Below, one piece after another: positions 32,864 to 45,959 of a DNA stretch of 64,000 nt. This DNA is from Osedax fenrisi (lineage: Eukaryota; Annelida; Polychaeta; Sabellida; Siboglinidae): positions 11,341,961-11,405,960 of the forward strand of contig OZ025245.1 in the NCBI GenBank assembly GCA_964019155.1, given 5' to 3'. How positions within the stretch are numbered: the first letter of the stretch is position 1; every line of letters begins with the position of its first letter. A program made the translations under genes and the position numbers. Below the pieces are notes generated by a model. The model had not been told where the DNA came from and did no database searches. It saw only the letters and a program-made list of their open reading frames with translations.

Positions 32864-33008
32864 AGGCCGCCGATTGTTATTATAATAATGTCAGAGTTCA
32901 TTATAATGCAGCTAAAAAATACAGAAAAATAAAACAAAACCAAATAAATTAAACAACCCCAAAATAAAAATTGAACTCTAACAATATAATAATAATAATC
33001 GGCGGCCT
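32864..33008. mobile_element. AGGCCGCC inverted-repeat element (MITE)
   Basis: Ends AGGCCGCCGATTGTTATTAT and, on the other strand, AGGCCGCCGATTATTATTAT match for about 37 bp through AGAGTTCA. The centre has GCAGCTAAAAAATAC and AAACCAAATAAATTAAACAA. It is 145 bp with no frame. No target duplication is obvious. A collapsed copy is at 23485-23523. Confidence 0.85.
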
Positions 33009-33026
33009 TCTTTGATATTAACGTAT

Positions 33027-33112
33027 CATACTATATGATAGACTATATCACTGATAGATCCTATCAGTGATAGAGTCTATGTGACATACTATGTCACATA
33101 GACTCTATGTCC
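33027..33112. repeat. two adjacent perfect hairpins
   Basis: ATAGACTATATCACTGATAG and its near-exact complement surround GATC. This runs directly into ATAGAGTCTATGTGACATA, a single C, and its perfect 19-bp complement. They sit about 20 bp after the AGGCCGCC element. Such double palindromes can extrude as cruciforms. No transcript context is known. Confidence 0.85.
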
Positions 33113-33119
33113 GTAACAT

Positions 33120-36100
33120 TTTTATTACAATTATTTAAATTACACGAGTATTCTTATAATATTATATTAATTATATAATGACATGAATACTATATATTTA
33201 TGTAATTACTAATTCGTATAATGAAGTATGTGGGCTTTTAGTGTGTTGATTATTTTTAAACTATATTTTGACTATAATCATTATAATGATTATAATGATA
33301 TAATATGATAATGATTATAATAATAATTATAATAATCCTATTATGCAATGTTATATTTAATTAGTATATTGAATATAACTATCCATATAAAGTTTACAAT
33401 AACAACTAATAGTATGTGTACTATTAGAAACTACTATTGGTAAAACCCAATTAAATTAAATTAATTATTAATAGAATATTTAAAAATGTTACCTGGTAAA
33501 ATTTAAAATCTTACATTTTTTTTCTTACACGATAAATTACTTAATAAATTACTTAATACACATGATTATGAATGTATATAATTATATATTTAATTCATAA
33601 TTTAAAATTATTCTATATATTTAAATAGTAAGTATATATTTAACAATCTTAATATATATTTTAAAATTATTAAATTTTAAATATTAAATTGAAAAAAATA
33701 CTTGTATTACCTTAGTATTTATAAATATTTATATTTTAATACACATGATTATGGATATATATAATTATATATTTAATACACAATTAAACATTATTCTATT
33801 TAAATGTTAAGTATATATTTAATAATAATCTTAATATATATTTTAAGATTATTAAATTTTAAATATTAAATTTTAAATTAATAAAAATACTTGTATTACC
33901 TGAGTATTTATGAATCATACCATTTATTATTTCAAAATATAATAAAAATAAATAATAAATTAATTAAAATGTATATTTTTTATTAATATAATATTTTATT
34001 TTTTTATTTTATATATATGATCCATATGTAATATAAAGTCTAAATCCATCAATTCCCTATAGACATATATCCAACAATATTACGTATTTCATTGAAAATG
34101 GTGTGTCTACTAAACAGTTATTTTTATGGATCCAATATATATAGAGTGAAAATTCAATCATTATTTAAACTTACCCATTCTATTGATTTTTAAATTATTA
34201 ATAAATAATATACATCTTTATTTCCTATATATTAATTATATAATTTTATTATAAGTCAAATTTATACCAAAAGTGATAAATTATTGCCCTAAACTATTTG
34301 GTGGACACGAAATTGTCCTCCAAATAATCATGTCTACCAAATGATTAATATTATGCAAGAAATGTCAACCAAATCTGGTATGTTCATATATATATATATA
34401 TATATATATAATATCAGAGTATATTTTTGTATATGACATGTTTATTTTGTAAATATATATATATATTTATATATAAAAAATATTCTGTTAACTTTGAATA
34501 TTCTATGACGCCGGAGAAGTGTTATTGACCTAGAATTCATTGATTCCCATTGGTTGGTTGAGTATGATTGTTGGTGAAAATAAATAAAGTAGAGTTTAGT
34601 AACTACTCGATTTTTTTTGGACATTTTAGATGAGCACGAGGTCAATGATAATCATTTATTTGGATTACATACAATATTTAACATAGGAAATAATAAAATT
34701 CTAAAAAATTACTTATTATAATTTTCATTCGTTTTTGTTACATGACATTTTAACCTCAAAGAGAATAAGTAATTTATATAATTTATTTAATGTATAGAAT
34801 TTTACTAAAAATGAAATTAAAATGAATGTCGAAAGACACTTGATTGATACTATGTATACATATGAAATTCCTACTAATTTCATAATTATTGCTATTTTAC
34901 TATATCTTTTGATAAAAAAATAATATTATACTATATTCTCAAAAAACGAATCTAAAAGAATAGTTATGATATATTCTCAAAAAATGTATATGATATTTTA
35001 TTTCGAGAAAATATCATATCTTTGATTTTGAACTATCGAAAAAGATAAATTAAGAACACAAATTTGAGAGACCTTTCTTTAAAAAATTAGTGAAATATTA
35101 TTTTTGACTAACTTTTTTCTTTTGTAAAATAGTAAAAACTATTATACAACTTATATTATAGAATTTAAAGAGCTTTCTAAAAAATAAAATAAAATTAATT
35201 TTGGATAATTAAAATAAAATAATTTAACACAAAATCCCAATTTTTCTAATATTGGTTATTAATTTTTTGTATTAATAAATATATTAATATATATACATAT
35301 ATATTAATACAACATTATTTTAAGAGATGTGGTAAATATAACAATTCTACCTATTTTTTTCGTATATTTTTCATAATAATTTTTTTAAATACAAATTTTA
35401 AATAACTAAAATATGACATATTTTATAGAATTAAATAATTTTCCAATAATATCAATATTTTAATACATCAATATAAAAAACTACATTATCATTCATATAT
35501 GAATGTATACATTGACATATGATATATAATATATAAAATATATTATATTGAGAATAATAATGTGTAAGATATTTAGAATAATTTGTATGATTTCAGCTTT
35601 TAATTAATTGAAGTACTCCTATAAAATACCGATCTAGCTTATGTAATAGTGTATTATAAGAATATATAAGCAGTACAGATATATTCCATATATCGAAAAG
35701 TCAATCAACTTTGTATTCAGCTATTTTATTATCTATATTTATGTTTAAATAGTGATTACTTATATATCAATACAAATTTGTGATTTTTTAAAAGTTATAT
35801 GTATAGGTTTATAATAATCACGTAAAAAGTAATCTATATTCGTTAATTCATGTTTAAAATATTAAATCTATAATTATAAAATTATATAAATATATTTGTA
35901 TTAAAATAAAATAAACTCATTTAATTGAGCTACATTTTTTTTGTATTCTATTCATTAAATGTATACACATGCTGCTACTGACGTAACTTTTATAATATAT
36001 ATTATATAACATATATATATATATATGCACACATTTTAATTTTTTAATTTACGGAATTTCTATAGAAATTGTTATTTTTTGCAAATATACACATACAAAT

Positions 36101-36260
36101 TTAGAAAATTTCTTCAGTATGAGTATTCATATATCTGTTATGTATATATATATACATTAATGAAATAAAAATTGGTAGAATACATATAATATTTGTTGAT
36201 AAACCTTATTTTATACACACTTAAACATCTCGAAATAATTATTAAATAAAAACAAAATTA
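33120..36260. other. AT-rich interval with repeats, no gene seen
   Basis: A tandem pair of about 180 bp lies at about 33556-33735 and 33738-33912 (ACATGATTATG..ATATATAATTATATATTTAAT to AATACTTGTATTACCT.AGTATTT). The reverse copy of dispersed repeat C is at 35115-35260. Short (TA)n tracts occur. A stretch at 34960-35040 repeats ATATTCTCAAAAAA. The frame at 34442-34645 (-) has no support. Confidence 0.5.
35115..35260 (-). repeat. dispersed repeat C, copy 2
   Basis: Reverse-complement match to 2995-3130, including TATAGAATTTAAAGAGCTTT and the CCCAATTTTTC.TAATATTGG edge. Confidence 0.6.
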
Positions 36261-36269
36261 AATAAAAAA

Positions 36270-36382
36270 TGATTTTCACCAAAACAAGGTGTGCGATATC
36301 CCCTTAGCGTATGCTTCGATCTGTCCGCTCTCGGTCGAACCGTTCACACCGAAACCAACCGAGTTTTATGTTCGACGATATA
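36270..36382 (+). other. GC-rich island, possible exon
   Basis: A 100-base GC-rich block has one frame open for about 36 codons (CDIPLAYASICPLSVEPFTP then KPTEFYVRRY), but no clear donor. It ends against the inverted-repeat element at 36383, whose insertion may have removed the exon end. No family is recognised. Confidence 0.25.
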
Positions 36383-36557
36383 CCCAGCTAACAGTAAGAG
36401 CAGCATAATAACAGCATAACAGCATATGCTAGAGCCTCAAATGTTTACATTGTGCTAGTATTATGCTGCTATTAAATGTCTATTATGCTGCTATTAATTT
36501 GTCATGCTATTATGCTGCTGTTATGCTGCTATTATGCTGATCTTACTATTTGCTGGG
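36383..36557. mobile_element. CCCAGC inverted-repeat element, TA target (mariner-like MITE)
   Basis: Ends CCCAGCTAACAGTAAGA and, on the other strand, CCCAGCAAATAGTAAGA, with AGCAGCATAATA repeats inside. TA dinucleotides flank it at 36381-36382 and 36558-36559. It is 175 bp with no frame. TA target duplication with short inverted ends is typical of non-autonomous Tc1/mariner-type elements. Internal GCTGCTATTATGCTGC repeats make the whole element nearly palindromic. Confidence 0.85.
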
Positions 36558-36814
36558 TAGCGCTGTTTTTATGTGAAACATTTAAAGTCTTACATTTATT
36601 TACAATATATGGGTATCAAATTTAATTCATTATCTTACGAGTCGTATGTTTTCGACGTACAATGCACGTCGTGCATATGTGAATAAATATGTAATTATAT
36701 ATATGTGTGTGTGTATGTGTGTGTGTAATATGTGCTTGTATATGTAAGTGTGTGTATTTTATGTTTATATTATTTTAAAATTAAATATAATTAAACATAA
36801 TTGTAATTTAAAAG

Positions 36815-36848
<34 letters not shown>

Positions 36849-36950
36849 TATATTAATTATTAATCCAATTATAGATGAGAAATAATAAAACTGAAATTTA
36901 TAATGCAATAAATAATATTATTATTAGTACTCATCCATTTGTTAGTTTTC

Positions 36951-36999
<49 letters not shown>

Positions 37000-37481
37000 T
37001 ATATTATCTAATATATTATAATATTTATATATAAACGAATATATTTATAATACTCGTTAGGTAATGAATATATGAAGGAAAAACATAAATTAATTATTAT
37101 TATAAATAGGTTATGCTAATCATAAATTACAAAATTAAAAATATACAATTGTACAGTATAATAAGGCTAGATATGTTGTATTCATACATATATTAATTGT
37201 ATTATAAATGTAGATATGAAACCATTTGAAAGTATTTATATTATTTCAACGATTTAAACAAAAAATTCTAAGACTTATTAGCTACCGGCTAATATGACAA
37301 CTAACTGTTTCTTCTGAATACAATAGTAAATAGGAGTATATTTTATCTCTAGTAATATGTTTGGTATTTCTATTGTTTAACTGTTAAACACACTAATTCG
37401 TATACATTCCACGCTTGTATATTGAGATATACACATATTAGCATATCATATCATCAAATTGTATGATTATAACTATAGTTA

Positions 37482-37484
<3 letters not shown>

Positions 37485-37544
<60 letters not shown>

Positions 37545-37545
37545 C
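37485..37545. repeat. (TA)n microsatellite
   Basis: TA array of about 60 bp with one TT interruption. Confidence 0.95.
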
Positions 37546-38289
37546 TAGGCCACTATACCAGAGGATCATCCCATTCCTGGCTTGCTCTGTTTGTCGGTAA
37601 CCCATATTTAAACCGTCGTGACCTTGAGATTTATGTACATTTTGATTATCCCATATGATATATCATATTGTATGCGTAATATAAATTCATAGCTTTCCTA
37701 TTTTATATGATATCAATCATATGATGTATATCGTTGACCTTTTATAAGTTTATCTAGATTACAGCGCTATACAAATCGATAAATCGATTCCTTAAATTTA
37801 TAAAATAACCGCACCTATTTCGATTAAGTAAACAATTGATTTTTATTGTTTTGTATATTTCATCATAATACCTGGATGATTTCGCATTATTATTCTACTT
37901 TCCTTACTGTAATTTTAATTCATACATTATAACTAACTTATTTGACTTTAGTAAACTAGTCGAACCATATTATGAGTTATGAACTGAAAAAATGAATAAA
38001 GATAATATATACTAGAAGTTCGCTGATTACTCACCTTCACCGGTATATTTATCTTTCTAGAAGGAGTCCTTTGTTATGTTTAATTTACCAATTCTAAGAC
38101 CGAGTATGGACTAACGTGACTATCCACTCTGACATATGGTCTGAATTGTTCTTTCATTGATATTAGATCACGTAGATTTAACATCGTTCACGGGAATGGA
38201 TTAGTTTGGATTAGTTTGGTTTTATTTAGATTAATATATTCAGGGATTCATTCTAATGTATACATCCAGAGTGAGCATATACAACCATA

Positions 38290-38337
<48 letters not shown>

Positions 38338-38799
38338 ATATAATATAACTCAACCTTCTTGTTACATTATTCATATTATATATATATATGTTATTCATAA
38401 ATATAATATAACTCGTCCTTAACGTTACAGATACATTATTATCTATCATACACTACCACTGATACACTATTGTAATTATACATTAAACTAATGTTATATT
38501 TACCGGTACGATGTTATGTAATATCATTGCATAATCGTAATACATATGTAAAGGCTATTGTGAATGTGAATGCACTCGAATTGACAGATATATTTCTCGC
38601 ATTCACTGAAATGTGATAGTCGCGAGACTTTATCAATGTTTTACTTTTTCTACTTTTCGTATAAACTACCTAATACGAATGCACAGTACACTATATATAT
38701 ATTCTATATTTAAACTATATTATGTTCTATATACTATATATATAGTATATGTCATATATGTCACGTGATATTAAAACTGATCGACTACACCGTTTGTAG

Positions 38800-38875
38800 A
38801 ATATCCTTCGTGAAATGTATGTGGTCAACTCGTGCCAGAAATGCAAGTTCTGTGACAAGATAATCATGTGGATAA
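38800..38875 (+). CDS. weak candidate exon, Cys-rich
   Basis: GTTTGTAG ends at 38799 and GTTAGT follows 38875. The frame reads NILREMYVVNSCQKCKFCDK then IIMWI, with a C-x2-C-x2-C cluster. It enters in phase 0 and leaves in phase 1. The block is slightly GC-richer than its flanks and uses the donor seen elsewhere. No family and no linked exons were found, so chance is quite possible. Confidence 0.25.
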
Positions 38876-39327
38876 GTTAGTTACAGCCTAATATGACGAA
38901 TACTACTATTTCATAATATACGTATATATATATATATATTTTTTTTTATTCATAATTACGATAACTGTAAACATGTTTATATTCTTAATTTGTTAACGTA
39001 TTCTTTGTTTATTACAATAACTCTTCCAAATGTTAGTCAATATTTCAACCTATTACGTTCTACAATGTACGGTTCCTAAATATAATATACATCAATGCAA
39101 TATTGTATTAATTTAATAATATATACTTTAAAATGTCGATAAATAAATATTACTGTTTAATAGATTATAGTATTTAACAACCTACTAATATTTATCATTC
39201 ATAGAATACTAATAATATATCAATATAGTAATATTAATATTAATATAACTATTCATAAACTGAATTATACAAGTACAAACAAACTCATTGTGAGCTCATC
39301 ACATGTAAACAATATACACACACAAAT

Positions 39328-39382
<55 letters not shown>

Positions 39383-40025
39383 ATACATTATATTATATCT
39401 ACTTTTTTTAACTTTGTAATGAACTCATTAAAAAAACCATTAGATCTATATATATCGGGTAGTTTTAGATTCTAACTTTAGACTATATAAAGACGATAAT
39501 GCTATTATGCTTTATTGACTCATATAGATTATATTTAGTGATATTTCGGAATTAATTTTTAAATATAATGTTGTATATTTAAAATAAAATTAAAATATTT
39601 TATAATATCGACTAGAATTCTAATTATTAGTAATAAAATAATAATAATTTATTATAATATGTCTCTCTTTTATTATATTTTTATATAATATAAGTGTGGA
39701 TTGGTCCTAAAAACTTTAAAATAAATATTGTTTCTTTTGTCATCAATTACAAATTAAAATTGAATTATATTAATATTCACAATGTTCATAAATATAATGA
39801 ATATTGTAATAATAAAAATACTAGTTTTGAAAAGATTAATATTTAAAAAATTGTATTAAATCTATATAAAATATTAATATTTTTTAAATATATATAACCA
39901 TCCCTAAATATAATTGCAATGGTTTTCAATAATACAAATATAATAACAAGCATACTGTGAATATTTGCGTAATATTAATGTTATTTAATCACACACGATT
40001 CTCGTTTCTGCGTGTAATAAATAGG

Positions 40026-40080
<55 letters not shown>

Positions 40081-40131
40081 TGGCACGTGGTCGTAAACCT
40101 TTATAAGGAACTCTAGTAGGGGAAATCCTAT

Positions 40132-40401
40132 AGGGGAAAGGAAAATAATATATTATGTTATACTTAAAGAGGGAGTTATAAATTATGAAAGGAAGTAGTA
40201 TAATTACGAAAGAAAATATTAACATATCAGTGAAAGAGCAATATAATTATTCTAGTATATTTTATTAGGGGAAAGGAAAATAATATATTATTTTATACTT
40301 AAAGAGGGAGTTATAAATTATGAAAGGAAATAGTATAATTACGAAAGAAAATATTAACTTATCAGTGAAAAAGCAATATAATTGTTCTAGTATATTTTAT
40401 T
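40132..40401 (+). repeat. tandem duplication, 135-bp unit
   Basis: AGGGGAAAGGAAAATAATAT starts at 40132 and again at 40267. The two units differ at only a few positions and end CTAGTATATTTTATT. A recent local duplication with no coding content. Confidence 0.92.
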
Positions 40402-40835
40402 CAAAATATTAGAAGACAACACTTGTTCTAAATAGATGAATGTTTGTTTAATACTGCGTGAGTCTGGTATTTAGTTTAATACGTGTAAACTGTATGACTC
40501 ACAAGTGGTTAGTCACCGCTGATGACTCATCATATTTAAATATATAATAATGAATATTCAGTTATTATTGAGTTAACTATACGATATGTAATTAATATAT
40601 AAACATTGAAATATCTAAATTAATAAATGTTATCCGATTATTAACTTATATATATATATATATATTATATATATATAATCTATGTTTATAATAATCTATA
40701 TTTATAATGATATATTTGTATAAACTTAATATAGACGGAATTAATCGATTACATTATGACAAAACGATACAATTTAAAACTGTTGAATTAGCTATGGCAG
40801 AAATACATACACGGCGTTAGTTATATAACTAATGC

Positions 40836-40897
<62 letters not shown>

Positions 40898-41162
40898 ATA
40901 TTATTATTTATATAAGAAATTGTAACAAGTAAATTACTCTATAATAATAATATTTATTATATTACCTTGCTCGTGCATTAATTCAGATATTATTATTATT
41001 ATTATATATATAAATGTATATATAATGAAATTATCTAAATAGTTGATATATAGATACGTTATATTGGCATTATATAATAATATTATTAAATATTATATAT
41101 AATAACCTAGATATTAAAACGTCATATGATAGTATGTATCATTCCATATAAACGAATATAAA

Positions 41163-41193
<31 letters not shown>

Positions 41194-41257
41194 TTATTTA
41201 TATAAATAATTATATTTAATTATACTATATATATCGTATTCTTCTTTAAAGTTGTTT

Positions 41258-41436
41258 TAATGTATCCATGGTTTTAACGAGAGCCGATAATTTATTAATA
41301 CAAAATTATATAAGATAACTTCTAAATAATATTTTAAATACCTATACACTTAATTAATGGTTCGGACGAGGCTCGAACCCGTGTCCTACTGTGTGTGTGT
41401 GTCTGAAGCCTTAGCCACTGAGCCACATAGGCAGTT
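41258..41436 (-). mobile_element. tRNA-derived SINE, copy 2
   Basis: On the minus strand CTGCCTATGTGGCTCAGTGGCTAAGGC is followed by a CA-repeat where the anticodon arm should be, then GGGTTCGAGCCTCGTC (box B). The body matches copy 1 (17981-18165), with TTTAGAAGTTATCTTATATA and CTCGTTAAAACC. The short (CA)n in the anticodon region replaces the sequence of copy 1. Confidence 0.85.
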
Positions 41437-41839
41437 TTAAATATTATTTATATATATCTAGCTAATATATGTTTCCATCGTAGGGAAATATAGACTATCA
41501 CGTCATACAACGCAGGGTATTCTGGTGTTGGGGTCGGATTTCTGCGATACGAGTGATGAAAAGAGGCTCACTGAATACAGTTATAAAATTATATGGACTT
41601 TTATTAAGGTTTCTATTTAATATTATATAATTATTAAATTGAATTGAATTTAGTTTAAGTGAAAGTTTATGTAAACACCTAAATAAATTATACATTATTT
41701 TTCAAAAGTATATAAAGAAATCAAACAAATAAAAGTAGATAATACAATCAATCTATTTACAATAATAAAAGAATAAAATACAATAAACTGGATGGAAATA
41801 AATAACATAATAATGATAACAAATATAATAAATAAATGC

Positions 41840-44080
41840 TGCTATATGAGATCAATGTTTGAATATATCTATTACATTTATTATGCATCTGGGTGAATCT
41901 ATTAGTGGGAGGGAGTGAATTCCACAACTTAGGTCCAATATAACTAAGTTCCCGAATACTAATTTTTCAGTTACGGAGAATAGGGATAGAGATATGATGA
42001 GAAGTATGGTTTCTATTATACGGAAGTGTAGACCTTTACTAGATAAACAAATTATAGGATAGATAATTCAAAGTATATATTGCGGAATTAAAAATAGATA
42101 GTATGCGATAAGAGGAAAGTTTGTTAAATGAGAACTAGGGAGGTAAGCGTTGTAATGAGGAAGTAGGGAACTGGTATCGAATACGTAAGTTATATATTGG
42201 ACGTATTGGTGAAAGAATAACTCGATGCATGGGAAAGATAGAAGATAATGGAATATTGATGAGGATTAAGGATCAGTAATCTACACTTTAAGGGATAAGG
42301 GAATTAATTATCAGTAAGAGTACAGTAATTGATTTTCGTATTTTTCAAAAATGATAATATTTTGCAGATTAAATGATGGCCGTAATATGAGGAATGAAGC
42401 AAAGAGTAGAATCACAAATTATGTAAATACTAAATAGATGGATAAATATCAAACAATGTATTATTAAAGGCATTAAGGGGAAGATTATTAGAAATAAGCC
42501 ATTATTTAATTTATTTAGCACAATTATATGGTTGATTATTGAGAGCTGGTGGTGAATTAGTGGAAATAAACGTATATTTGTGTATCATCTGCATAGCGAT
42601 GATAATATATATTATGATGTTATGTAAGTTAGTAGATATAAATAAATAGGGCGATTCGAGGGACCAAGTACTGATCCCTGTGGAAACCCATATTCCATAG
42701 GAGAATGGGAATATAAATAATTGTAAATGTTGATACTATCCCTATGATCGGATAGGTATGAACTAAACTAGGACATTGCAAGGTAGCTAATAACAAGCAG
42801 GTGTAGACTGAACAGTAGAATATGATGGTCCATCGTATTGAATGCACTTGAAATATCCAGCATGACTAGTTGATATCAATTATTATTATTAAGAGTAGTT
42901 GTGATGATATAAATAACGTTTAGTAGTGCTGTTTCTAAAGAATGACTCATTTCTAAAAAAAAGCACTTTGCAGAGGAAGATGGAAATAATGTATTAAATG
43001 AGAGATTAGTTGATAAGAGAGACAACTTTTTGAATACAAAATTACTCACTAACGGTAGCTGATATATTCGGCGATAATTGATAAATGATACAATAATAAG
43101 TGTAGTTTTTTTAAGAATCTTTGTTATTATTACATGTTTAAAAATAGACTTTTAAAAATAGAGACACTACGTGAATTTAGGGAATAGTAGATGATGTTAT
43201 AGATGGTTGGACATATATGATCAAAACAATAATATTTAATAATATATATTGTAACATTATCAAAGGGATATATTGAATTTGAAGTAAATAGGAATTTAGA
43301 AATGAAATATATAAATGGCGGTCGAAAACATCTTAAGAAAACAGATATTGATGGAGTGACAATGCTTGTAGAATAGTTCGTAGTAGGATTTTAGTTATTG
43401 ATCTTTATTATGATAGGAGTCAATCTTATTATAATATCTTATGAAGAAGACACATCGTAAATGATACATTTTAATCTCGTATATTATTAACATTTCTCTT
43501 AATTAAAATTATCTTTTATAGATGATAATAACGCAGGTTTTTGGGGGATAATAACTTATTAGCAATTCTGAAAATATGCCGTTTAGCAGAAGCAATATAA
43601 GTTATAATTATAGGAAATTTATAAATTGTAGATTAGGTTGCTGAATGAATAAAGCTATAGAAGATGAATATGGCAAGGATAGGTATATTCTTTCAAATTT
43701 ACGACGTGGTTATTTCAATCAACAATAGGATGGTAGGATGGTGAGTGAAAGATATTGTTTTTGAAGAGATCCGGTAAATGAGATAATATGGAATATAATA
43801 CAACTTGAGAATAGCAGTAGTCACCAATACTGAATAAATTCAGCTAAAAATATTATAGAATTAATATTATTAATGGTTTTACTTGTAATATATGTTTTTA
43901 GATTAGGAGTGATAATAAAGTTAGTTTTTAAGAAGATTAGGAAGTTGTCATAAAGTAGATCAAGTCTAGAAATATTATTCAACATTAGTTATGAATTGAG
44001 GGAATTAGATAATACAAGATCTAAAATATAACTATGTATATGTATCGGGATAATGAGTTTGATAAATTACTTACTTTTAC
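41840..44080 (-). pseudogene. CR1/L2-type LINE reverse transcriptase, decayed
   Basis: Read downward on the minus strand the order is: tail of endonuclease with a ILDLVLSNS-like block near 44000, reverse transcriptase LDISSAFNTMDHHILL near 42830-42870, GFPQGSVLGP near 42661-42691, YADDTQIY with catalytic DD near 42565-42600, and the C-terminal IGPKLWNSLPPTNRF near 41910-41945. Many stops and shifts occur. The N-terminal endonuclease part lies at 45020-45480, beyond an RTE insertion. Motifs place it in the CR1/L2 group, like the copy at 7490-8910. Confidence 0.85.
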
Positions 44081-44084
44081 TTTT

Positions 44085-45020
44085 AGTCCAATGACTCTTG
44101 AATTATAGGATGAATGATCTCGCTCACTTTCACAACAAATCTTCTCCATCATTCTCGATCGTCTACCTTTCGTAGTAGTTCACAGGTCAGTTTCTTTATC
44201 TACTTATTTATATTTATCCAGTTATTCCTCAGTCTTCCTCCAGATCTAGTATCTTCTATATGCCTTGCAGGATTGTCTTAGACAAGGTGTCATTTCGACA
44301 AATGTGGCCAAAATATGTTAGCTTTCTTCGCTTTATAGTGCTAAAGTGAGGTTCAGATTTACCGATCTAGTTCAATATTATTTCTTGGACATATTTATTA
44401 GTCTTATATTGGCGATATGTTATACATAATATTCTATATGCTTTATTCTCGAATTCTTATATCCTTGTTCTCTATTTCCGTATGGTTCAAGTTTTGCACC
44501 CATATAGTAGTATTGATAAGATTAGTGACTTGTATATGTTGTATTTAACATGATAAGTGATATTTTTACTTTTCCATATTTTTTCGAGTCTCACTATTGC
44601 TGACGTATCTATAGCTAACCGAATTAGTAGTTAATTATATGATGCTCCTTCAGATTTTAGTGTTGCACCGAGATATTTGAAGATATTTACGTCATCAAGT
44701 AGCGTTTCGTCCATAAAAATTGATGCGTTTTCGTTTTCATTGTTTAACATTGTCTTACTTTTCTCTTTACTTACTTTCATCCCATATTATTTGGAAGCTT
44801 TGATAAGAATATTTGTATTTTATAATTTTATAAGTAATATCTATATCGTCGGTGAATCTGAGGTTTTGATTTCTCTGCCACCAACATATATAGTTGATTT
44901 GTGGTTTTAAAGTGTATCTTGCATAATTTATTCCAGAAATATATTGAATAACACAGGCGATAGTAGACAACCATCTCTTACACAAACTGTAGTATGTAAA
45001 AAAGTCTCCGGTCATGTTAC
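44085..45020 (-). pseudogene. RTE reverse transcriptase fragment inserted in the CR1/L2 LINE
   Basis: On the minus strand the motifs run CLLSPVLFNIF (near 44930-44960, frame-shifted), FTDDID (44841-44858, the RTE FADDI[DA] site), FKYLGATLKSEG near 44650-44690, and LSILLYGCKT near 44495-44525, then decayed C-terminal sequence. The style is RTE, not CR1/L2. Endonuclease sequence of a CR1/L2 element lies on one side and its continuation on the other, so this piece is nested. Confidence 0.8.
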
Positions 45021-45490
45021 TTAGTATTGTTGCACATACATCACATAGATCATTAAACTCACTCAGAAAATAATCGAATTCTGTTTAGGCGGTCTATAAA
45101 TGACTGTGATATATATAGATTTGTGTTTTTGGGTGAACGATATAGTTATGCAGTCAGAGCAGGAGAAGTTATATGATGTGTTATACATGGTTAAGATAGA
45201 GTATATTTTTAATAAGAAGCCAACCCAACAACTACGATATGTTAGACTTGGTGTTAAGATTAAGTTATAAGGAAAATCATGAAATAGATCAAATATGTCG
45301 GAATCATCTTGAGATATCAAACTCTCCGTTAATGTAATGAATCTATAATAAGATTTGTCAAGGCATGGTAATAAAAGGGAGGCCTTTGAACGTCGAAAGC
45401 GAATATTAATTAGGGAAATGTGTTCAAATAGTCAATCAGATTACGTTAGAGAGGATGAGTTATGAGAAGAAAGTATAGTTTTAGAGGCGT
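45021..45490 (-). pseudogene. CR1/L2 LINE endonuclease, N-terminal part
   Basis: The minus-strand frame has an N-terminal NIRFRRSKASLLLPCLDKSY, then SQDDSDIFDLFHDFPYN, LTYRSCWVGFLLK, and SIYITVIYRPPKQN followed by FLSEFNDL. This is the usual order of the CR1/L2 endonuclease (N.RS...K, the catalytic-Glu region, the glycine block, IYRPP). It stops where the RTE fragment starts. Its continuation is at about 44080 and below. Confidence 0.8.
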
Positions 45491-45491
45491 C

Positions 45492-45880
45492 AAGAGTGAT
45501 TAAAAGTGGGGGTATCTCAGACTTATCAATTATTACCATATACTTTGCTAAGAATATACCTCTATAATATCAATTGTTCTCTATTTATATATATATGTGT
45601 CATATTATAGTTAAATTATTATAATTTAAGTATAAAAAGTAAGTGAGAATGGAGGAATTAATATGATTGAATTGTATTGGGTTTCACACATAGATTTAGA
45701 ATATACTATGGAATACCATGGTACTCTAAATCTATGGTTGCACAATACAAATAAATGTTGGATATAATGATATATATAATACAAAGATTATAAATAGCAG
45801 ATATTTATATTTATAAAGAATTAACTAATTAGTAGATCTCAAAAGTTGGGGATGTTATATATTATATACCCCCATCCAAC
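45492..45880. repeat. dispersed repeat B, copy 2
   Basis: Second copy of 1473-1745, longer by insertions. One insertion is palindromic: CATAGATTTAGAATA.. and ..TACTCTAAATCTATG around CCATGG (about 45690-45740). It abuts the 5' end of the LINE endonuclease at 45490. Confidence 0.75.
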
Positions 45881-45959
45881 TTTTAAATATGGGGGTAACA
45901 TGTCTCCCCATCACCCCCCCCCCCCTTATGATGCCTATATGTTGGTGTATGAGTATACT

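Larger units (their letters stand above)
36560..41250. other. AT-rich interval, no gene seen
   Basis: (TA)n arrays lie at about 36817-36843, 36955-36992, 37485-37545, 38297-38336, 39338-39379, 40027-40078 and 40840-40893, with a TG-rich tract at 36700-36760. GC-richer spots at 37549-37620 and 38600-38890 may hide short exons. No recognised gene or family was found. Confidence 0.5.

Noticed and set aside
33063..33080. A 16-base match to the core of the bacterial tet operator (CCTATCAGTGATAGAG).
   Set aside because: The match is a by-product of a local hairpin. There is no array of operators, promoter or vector sequence nearby, so I treat it as coincidence.
37549..37597. Short exon-like block after a (TA)n array (PLYQRIIPFLACSVC).
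   Set aside because: Too short, no matching neighbours, borders no better than chance.
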